Position numbers and translations under genes: made by a program. Below, in pieces: positions 6,717 to 9,799 of a stretch of 9,799 bases of DNA. The stretch spans positions 1 through 9,799 of the forward strand of contig JAUMTV010000112.1 in NCBI GenBank assembly GCA_030531025.1, read 5' to 3'. This DNA comes from Turicibacter sp. GTDB lineage: Bacteria; Bacillota; Bacilli; MOL361; Turicibacteraceae. The notes under the pieces were generated by a model. It ran no database searches, was not told the DNA's origin, and saw only the letters and a program-made list of their open reading frames with translations. Every line of letters starts with the position of its first letter. Within the stretch, counting starts at the first letter, position 1.

Positions 6717-6733
6717 TTGTCAGGAGGTGACAA
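6717..6733 (+). promoter_or_regulatory. Palindrome enclosing the ribosome binding site, copy 2
   Basis: The TTGTCA-GGAGG-TGACAA arrangement is identical to copy 1 at the same place relative to the ATG at 6736. Confidence 0.45.
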
Positions 6734-6735
6734 AC

Positions 6736-6936
6736 ATGTCAAACCAATCAAACAACAATAAATTATTAGTACCAGGTGCACAAAATGCAATTGATCAAAT
6801 GAAAGCAGAAATTGCAAATGAATTTGGTGTTCAATTAGGTGCAGATACACCATCTCGCCAAAACGGTTCAGTTGGTGGAGAAATCACAAAACGATTAGTA
6901 AAAATGGCTCAACAACAATTAGGTCAAACTAAATAA
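6736..6936 (+). CDS. Alpha/beta-type small acid-soluble spore protein, copy 2
   Basis: It encodes exactly the same 66 residues as the upstream copy, including the [12 protein letters not shown] region, the GPR cleavage region EIANEFG and the [12 protein letters not shown] segment. The DNA differs from copy 1 at five synonymous third positions and in the stop codon (TAA instead of TAG). The start is the ATG after the AGGAGGTGA site; the in-frame GTG at 6727 is part of that site. Having several near-identical alpha/beta SASP genes is normal for spore formers and raises the dose of an abundant forespore protein. The tandem position and full amino-acid identity suggest recent duplication or gene conversion. 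Confidence 0.96.
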   Translation: MSNQSNNNKLLVPGAQNAIDQMKAEIANEFGVQLGADTPSRQNGSVGGEITKRLVKMAQQQLGQTK

Positions 6937-6983
6937 TAAATCAAACTATTAAACTACTCAACACGACTACAAACTACATCATA

Positions 6984-7020
6984 AAACAAAAAAACGATCA
7001 GATTGATCGTTTTTTTGTTT
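6984..7020 (+). terminator. Strong terminator of spore protein gene 2
   Basis: A 17-bp perfect inverted repeat (6984-7000 with 7004-7020) with a GAT loop. The core is ACGATCA/TGATCGT, flanked by an A-run on the left and a seven-T run on the right. The symmetric A and T runs could let it work on both strands. Confidence 0.92.
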
Positions 7021-7032
7021 AAGTTAAAGTAA

Positions 7033-7061
7033 CTGACATGATGTAAAAATTTAGATATAAT
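7033..7061 (+). promoter_or_regulatory. Strong sigma-A promoter of the redox gene pair
   Basis: CTGACA (7033-7038), a 17-bp spacer and a perfect TATAAT (7056-7061), eleven of twelve consensus bases. The AAGGAGG ribosome binding site at 7076-7082, seven bases before the ATG at 7090, is also near optimal, so high vegetative expression is likely. Confidence 0.85.
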
Positions 7062-7089
7062 TAAGAAAAAGAAAAAAGGAGGAAATAAA

Positions 7090-7443
7090 ATGAATATTTT
7101 AATTTATCCAAAATGTACGACATGTAAAAAGGCAGTAAAGTGGTTAAAAGATAATGAGGTGGAAGCAAATATTAGACATATCGTTGAAGAACCATTATCA
7201 AAAGAAGAAATTAAACAATTACATTTAAAATCTGGTGAGCCAATTAAGAAATTTTTTAATACAAGTGGAATGAAGTATCGCGAATTAAATTTAAAGGATA
7301 AAATTCCAACGATGAGTGAAGAAGAATGTTATGAGTTATTAGCTAGTGATGGAATGTTAGTTAAACGTCCATTAGCCTATAATGATGAAAAAGTAACGAT
7401 TGGTTTTAAAGAGGCGGTTTACGAAACATCATGGAAAAAGTAA
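7090..7443 (+). CDS. ArsC/Spx-fold protein, YusI-like
   Basis: A 117-residue member of the arsenate reductase (ArsC)/Spx family with a thioredoxin-like fold. The redox motif YPKCTTC has C9 and C12, and KRPL with R93 and P94 matches the conserved Arg-Pro of the family. Stretches such as KKFFNTSGMKYRELNLK (53-69) and LLASDGMLVKRPL resemble Bacillus subtilis YusI from memory. Spx itself binds RNA polymerase, and ArsC reduces arsenate. YusI-type proteins have no settled role, and no arsenic-resistance genes lie nearby, so a general thiol-redox role is more likely than arsenate detoxification. It is the first gene of a pair, overlapping the thioredoxin-like gene by 13 bases. Confidence 0.88.
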   Translation: MNILIYPKCTTCKKAVKWLKDNEVEANIRHIVEEPLSKEEIKQLHLKSGEPIKKFFNTSGMKYRELNLKDKIPTMSEEECYELLASDGMLVKRPLAYNDEKVTIGFKEAVYETSWKK

Positions 7444-7760
7444 TTCAAGAATTAACGACTATAGATTACAAAGGCTTAAAAGAGTTATGGCAACAAGAGA
7501 AGTTAGTTATTACATTGGCTTATACACCAACCTGTGGAACTTGTCATGTCGCCAAGAAAATGTTAGAAGTTATTAAAGCTGCAATGCCAACATTAATTAT
7601 AGCTCAAATTAATTTAAATTATCATGCTGATTTAGCAAATGATTTTGAGATTATGTCAGTTCCATGTATTCTAATTCATTTCAATGGTGAGTGCGCAGAA
7701 AAGATTTATGCGTTTGAATCTGTGCCATATTTGTATAAAAAGATAACTTCTTACCTTTAA
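7431..7760 (+). CDS. Thioredoxin-family protein, YusE-like
   Basis: A 109-residue thioredoxin-fold protein. The active-site motif is CGTC (C35, C38) in YTPTCGTC, and the cis-proline is P78 in MSVPC. The length is normal for a single-domain thioredoxin, but the WCGPC motif of housekeeping TrxA is absent, so it is a specialised member. The C-terminal AFESVPYLYKKI resembles Bacillus subtilis YusE as I recall it. The ATG lies within the end of the upstream frame and has only a distant GAGGCGG upstream, which suggests translation coupled to the YusI-like gene. A dithiol protein next to an ArsC/Spx-fold CxxC protein suggests an electron-transfer pair, which is inference. No clear terminator follows, so read-through into the next operon is possible. 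Confidence 0.87.
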   Translation: MEKVIQELTTIDYKGLKELWQQEKLVITLAYTPTCGTCHVAKKMLEVIKAAMPTLIIAQINLNYHADLANDFEIMSVPCILIHFNGECAEKIYAFESVPYLYKKITSYL

Positions 7761-7763
7761 CCC

Positions 7764-7792
7764 ATGATTAAAAATCGTATTTATGGTAAAAT
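7764..7792 (+). promoter_or_regulatory. Extended -10 promoter of the Ntdp-M29 operon
   Basis: TAAAAT at 7787-7792 has the extended -10 TG at 7784-7785, and a weak -35 (ATGATT, 7764-7769) lies 17 bp upstream. The 13 bases at 7782-7794 (TATGGTAAAATAA) are identical to the -10 region of the lipoprotein promoter at 5388-5400. Confidence 0.55.
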
Positions 7793-7839
7793 AATACATT
7801 AATAGGGATAAAGTAGTGCAGGGAAAGAAGGGATGAGAG

Positions 7840-8376
7840 GTGAATTATCCGGAGGTTGGACAAACTGTTGAAATTCATAGCTACAAACACAACTCTAAAA
7901 TTCATCGGATTTGGCATGAGACCACTATCTTAGATGTTTCAGATGAGGTTGTCATTGGGGCTAATAATAAAACATTAGTAATGGAGTCTGATGGAAGAAC
8001 ATGGTATACAAGGGAGCCAGCCGTTGGCTATTTTTATAGCCAATATTGGTTTAATGTATTATGTATGCTTCGTAAAGATGGGGTATATTTTTATTGTAAT
8101 CTTAGCTCTCCATTTGTGTATGATCAAGAGACCATAAAATATATTGATTATGATTTAGATGTCAAAGTCTTTCCAGACTTAAGTTATAAAGTCTTAGATG
8201 AGGATGAATATAGAAGACACATTATAGAAATGGGATACTCTGAAGAAGTACAAGAAATTATTAATCAACAATTGGAGATTCTCATTCAAATGATTAAAAC
8301 AAGACGAGGGCCTTTTGCTCCTGGTTTTGCAGAACATTGGTACTATGTCTATAAAAATAGATTATTAAAAAGGTGA
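7840..8376 (+). CDS. Nucleoside tri-/diphosphatase, Ntdp-like (DUF402, YgaC family)
   Basis: A 178-residue protein of the DUF402 family. Characterised relatives (Ntdp of Staphylococcus aureus) hydrolyse nucleoside tri- and diphosphates with a divalent metal. The sequence closely follows Bacillus subtilis YgaC as I recall it: IHSYKHNSKIHRIWHETTIL (12-31), VIGANNKT, ESDGRTWYTREPA (49-61), YWFNVLCMLRKDGVYFYCNLSSPF (69-92), then IDYDLDVKVFPD with acidic residues D103, D105 and D107, and LDEDEYRRH (119-127). The GPFAPGFAEHWY end is also typical. The start is GTG at 7840, preceded by GAAGGGATGAGAG. The ATG at 7833 is out of frame. Length matches the family. The stop TGA (8374-8376) lies in the ribosome binding site of the aminopeptidase gene, so the two are probably co-transcribed and translationally coupled. 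Confidence 0.92.
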   Translation: MNYPEVGQTVEIHSYKHNSKIHRIWHETTILDVSDEVVIGANNKTLVMESDGRTWYTREPAVGYFYSQYWFNVLCMLRKDGVYFYCNLSSPFVYDQETIKYIDYDLDVKVFPDLSYKVLDEDEYRRHIIEMGYSEEVQEIINQQLEILIQMIKTRRGPFAPGFAEHWYYVYKNRLLKR

Positions 8377-8384
8377 GTGAAAAC

Positions 8385-9500
8385 ATGCGTGATCCAAGAT
8401 TACAAAAATTAGCTAAGATGTTATTAGAATATTCAAATAAAGTAGAAGCGGGACAACATGTCCTAATCAAAGGAAATTATTCGGCAAAACCATTAATTAA
8501 AGAATTAATTAAGCATACATATCGTATCGGAGCGTATCCTCATATTGAGATTTTAGATGATGAAATTGGTCGAGAGCTATCTTTAGGAAATACAGAAGAA
8601 CGTATGCAAAAGGTAACAGAATGGAACTTAGCAAAATATAAAGAGATCGATGCGTTTATTTCTGTATTTGCAGATGAAAATGATTCAGAATATAGTGACG
8701 TTCCAACAGATATTAGAGTTATGCAAGCAAAAGTAGGAAAGCCTGTGTCTAATTTAATTGTTAATACTAAACAATGGGTATTATTAAATTACCCAACTAA
8801 AGCTTTAGCCCAAAAAGCAAAAATGAGTTTAGAGCAATTTGAAGACTTCTTATTAGATGTATGTTTGGTAGATTATTCAAAAATGAATGAGGCAATGAAG
8901 AATTTAAAATCATTAATGGAGAGAACTGACAAAGTTAGAATTACAGGACCAGGAACTGACTTAACATTTTCAATTAAAGGGTTACAAGCCGTCCCTTGTG
9001 CAGGAGATTGTAACATTCCAGATGGAGAAGTATTCACAGCACCAGTACGAGAAAGTGTTAATGGTACTATTCAATATAATACGCCAAGCCCATATCAAGG
9101 AACAGTCTTCAATAATGTAAGATTGGAATTTAAAGATGGAAAGATTATAAATGCATCTGCGGATAATCATGTAGATAAACTGAATGAAATCTTTAATACC
9201 GATGAAGGAGCTCGTTATGTTGGAGAGTTTGCTATTGGAGTAAACCCACTCATAAAGCATCCAATGGGTGATATTTTATTTGACGAAAAAATAGATGGTA
9301 GTCTACACTTCACACCTGGCCAAGCTTATGAAGGTGAGGCAGATAACGGAAACCGTTCTGCAATCCACTGGGATCTAGTATTAATTCAACGTCCAGAGTA
9401 TGGAGGAGGATCAATCTACTTTGATGATGTTCTTGTTCGAGAAAATGGACGATTTGTCCTACCGGAACTAGAATGCTTAAATCCTGAGAATTTAGTTTAG
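8385..9500 (+). CDS. M29 family metallo-aminopeptidase (AmpS/AmpT/PepS type)
   Basis: A 371-residue cytoplasmic aminopeptidase of family M29, which removes N-terminal residues from peptides using two metal ions. The N-terminus MRDPRLQKLAKMLLEYSNKVEAGQHVLI is typical. Candidate metal and catalytic residues, from family motifs, are E215 in PDGEVFTAP, E281 in VGEFAIG, H308 in LHFTPG, Y315, and H328 and D330 in IHWDLV. GPGTDLTFS (188-196) is another family landmark. Length is normal (about 370-410) and the C-terminus is complete. The open frame extends to a GTG at 8373 that overlaps the previous stop, but AAGGTGA (8370-8376) is placed eight bases before the ATG at 8385, which also gives the family's usual N-terminus. 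It is the second gene of an operon with the Ntdp-like gene and ends in a terminator. Confidence 0.93.
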   Translation: MRDPRLQKLAKMLLEYSNKVEAGQHVLIKGNYSAKPLIKELIKHTYRIGAYPHIEILDDEIGRELSLGNTEERMQKVTEWNLAKYKEIDAFISVFADENDSEYSDVPTDIRVMQAKVGKPVSNLIVNTKQWVLLNYPTKALAQKAKMSLEQFEDFLLDVCLVDYSKMNEAMKNLKSLMERTDKVRITGPGTDLTFSIKGLQAVPCAGDCNIPDGEVFTAPVRESVNGTIQYNTPSPYQGTVFNNVRLEFKDGKIINASADNHVDKLNEIFNTDEGARYVGEFAIGVNPLIKHPMGDILFDEKIDGSLHFTPGQAYEGEADNGNRSAIHWDLVLIQRPEYGGGSIYFDDVLVRENGRFVLPELECLNPENLV

Positions 9501-9535
9501 ATAAAAGACCTAAAAGGGTCTTTTATTCTTTTTGC
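9501..9535 (+). terminator. Terminator of the Ntdp-M29 operon
   Basis: A 10-bp stem ATAAAAGACC (9501-9510) with GGTCTTTTAT (9517-9526), loop TAAAAG, starts directly after the stop codon and is followed by TCTTTTTGC. Confidence 0.85.
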
Positions 9536-9566
9536 TTAAAATAAGATAAAAAATAATATATAGTTA

Positions 9567-9595
9567 TTGACATTAAATTATAATGGTGATAATAT
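9567..9595 (+). promoter_or_regulatory. rRNA-type promoter P1
   Basis: A perfect TTGACA (9567-9572), a 17-bp spacer and TAATAT (9590-9595). A perfect TATAAT at 9593-9598 is also present but at 20 bp spacing. It is the first of three similar promoters pointing out of the right edge. Confidence 0.75.
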
Positions 9596-9601
9596 AATCA
9601 A

Positions 9602-9617
9602 GTCGCCAATAAGCGAC
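9602..9617 (+). repeat. Start-region hairpin after P1
   Basis: GTCGC (9602-9606) and GCGAC (9613-9617) around CAATAA, close to the predicted P1 start. An imperfect version (GTCG at 9696-9699, GCGGC at 9706-9710) follows P2 at the same place. Similar AAGTCG start regions are known in Bacillus rRNA leaders. Confidence 0.6.
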
Positions 9618-9660
9618 AATGATACATCTCAGAAAAAACAAAAAAACTTTGAAAAAATAT

Positions 9661-9689
9661 TTGACAATGTTCGACAGAGATGTTAATAT
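9661..9689 (+). promoter_or_regulatory. rRNA-type promoter P2
   Basis: A perfect TTGACA (9661-9666), a 17-bp spacer and TAATAT (9684-9689), with an extended -10 TG at 9681-9682. A-tracts at 9631-9657 just upstream could act as an UP element. CTTTGAAAA at 9647-9655 resembles the boxA antitermination motif of rRNA leaders but lies before this promoter. Confidence 0.8.
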
Positions 9690-9764
9690 AAAGAAGTCGA
9701 TAAGAGCGGCAAACGAAAAAACAAAAGAAACGAAAAAGTTTCGAAAAAAAAGTTTAAAAAGTGT

Positions 9765-9793
9765 TTGACAGAAAGAGTTGAACGTGATAAACT
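9765..9793 (+). promoter_or_regulatory. rRNA-type promoter P3
   Basis: A perfect TTGACA (9765-9770), a 17-bp spacer and TAAACT (9788-9793) with extended -10 TG at 9785-9786. The region 9712-9760 upstream is made of A-tracts. The -10 region GTGATAAACT resembles that of Bacillus rRNA promoters. The transcribed gene, most likely 16S rRNA, is outside the window. Confidence 0.8.
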
Positions 9794-9799
9794 AATAAA

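Larger units (their letters stand above)
6338..6936 (+). repeat. Tandem duplication of a spore protein gene with promoter and leader
   Basis: Two copies (6338-6584 and 6690-6936) lie 352 bp apart. The leaders are nearly identical from TTGTCGAA through the ATG. The coding parts differ at six positions only: five synonymous third-base changes plus TAG versus TAA stops. The spacer between the copies (terminator and AT-rich sequence) is not duplicated as clearly. Confidence 0.9.

Noticed and set aside
7090..7443. Dedicated arsenate resistance gene (arsC)
   Set aside because: The protein belongs to the same fold family, but no arsR, arsB or acr3 gene is nearby and the sequence is closer to the YusI group, so arsenic detoxification is not supported.
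8982..9260. Minus-strand frame of 92 codons inside the M29 gene
   Set aside because: It is antisense to the conserved catalytic region of the aminopeptidase, with no start signal. It is a composition effect.
9727..9742. Inverted repeat GAAAC/GTTTC between P2 and P3
   Set aside because: A 5-bp stem in A-rich spacer sequence is weak and more likely a by-product of the A-tracts that serve promoter P3.
1..9799. Mobile element, phage or CRISPR content
   Set aside because: No transposase, integrase, repeat-spacer pattern or flanking long inverted repeats are visible. The only long repeat is the spore gene duplication.

Overview
This AT-rich window comes from an endospore-forming low-GC Bacillota. 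The signs are two alpha/beta-type small acid-soluble spore protein genes, strong AGGAGG-type ribosome binding sites, TTGACA/TATAAT sigma-A promoters and Bacillus-like housekeeping families. The protein mix and the rRNA-type promoter cluster at the right edge suggest a Turicibacter-like gut bacterium, but that placement is inference and was not tested. The whole window looks like ordinary chromosome: I see no insertion sequence, phage gene, CRISPR array, tRNA or rRNA gene body.

Layout from left to right. (1) 93-1220, minus strand: a LytR-CpsA-Psr cell-wall ligase with its own terminator. (2) 1230-3902: an intergenic region with divergent promoters, then a long U32-family protein related to RlhA with an extra C-terminal half, ended by a hairpin terminator. 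(3) 3903-4562: a DUF421/YetF membrane protein whose ribosome binding site lies inside the 3' arm of the preceding hairpin. It converges on (4) 4583-5314, minus strand, a TtcA-like PP-loop Fe-S tRNA thiolation enzyme, and the two share a terminator. (5) 5425-6288: a putative lipoprotein of unknown function, divergent from the TtcA-like gene. (6) 6332-7020: two tandem spore protein genes encoding identical 66-residue proteins, each with a sigma-G-like promoter and a terminator. (7) 7033-7760: a strongly promoted pair of thiol-redox proteins, an ArsC/Spx-fold YusI-like protein and a thioredoxin-fold YusE-like protein, with overlapping reading frames. (8) 7764-9526: an Ntdp-like nucleotide phosphatase (DUF402) followed by an M29 aminopeptidase, probably an operon. 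(9) 9567-9799: three tandem TTGACA-17 promoters with A-tract upstream regions and repeated start-region hairpins, typical of an rRNA operon starting just beyond the window.

The genes do not form one pathway. They are small housekeeping units for cell wall, RNA modification, spore DNA protection, redox, nucleotide hydrolysis and peptide breakdown. I do not see a convincing new multi-gene system. The points most worth a second look are the terminator/ribosome-binding-site overlap at 3853-3902, the two-barrel U32 protein with a second cysteine cluster, the palindrome around the spore-gene ribosome binding site, and the identical spore gene pair. In several genes the longest open frame begins at a GTG or TTG that lies in or next to the Shine-Dalgarno sequence; I have moved those starts to the downstream ATG.
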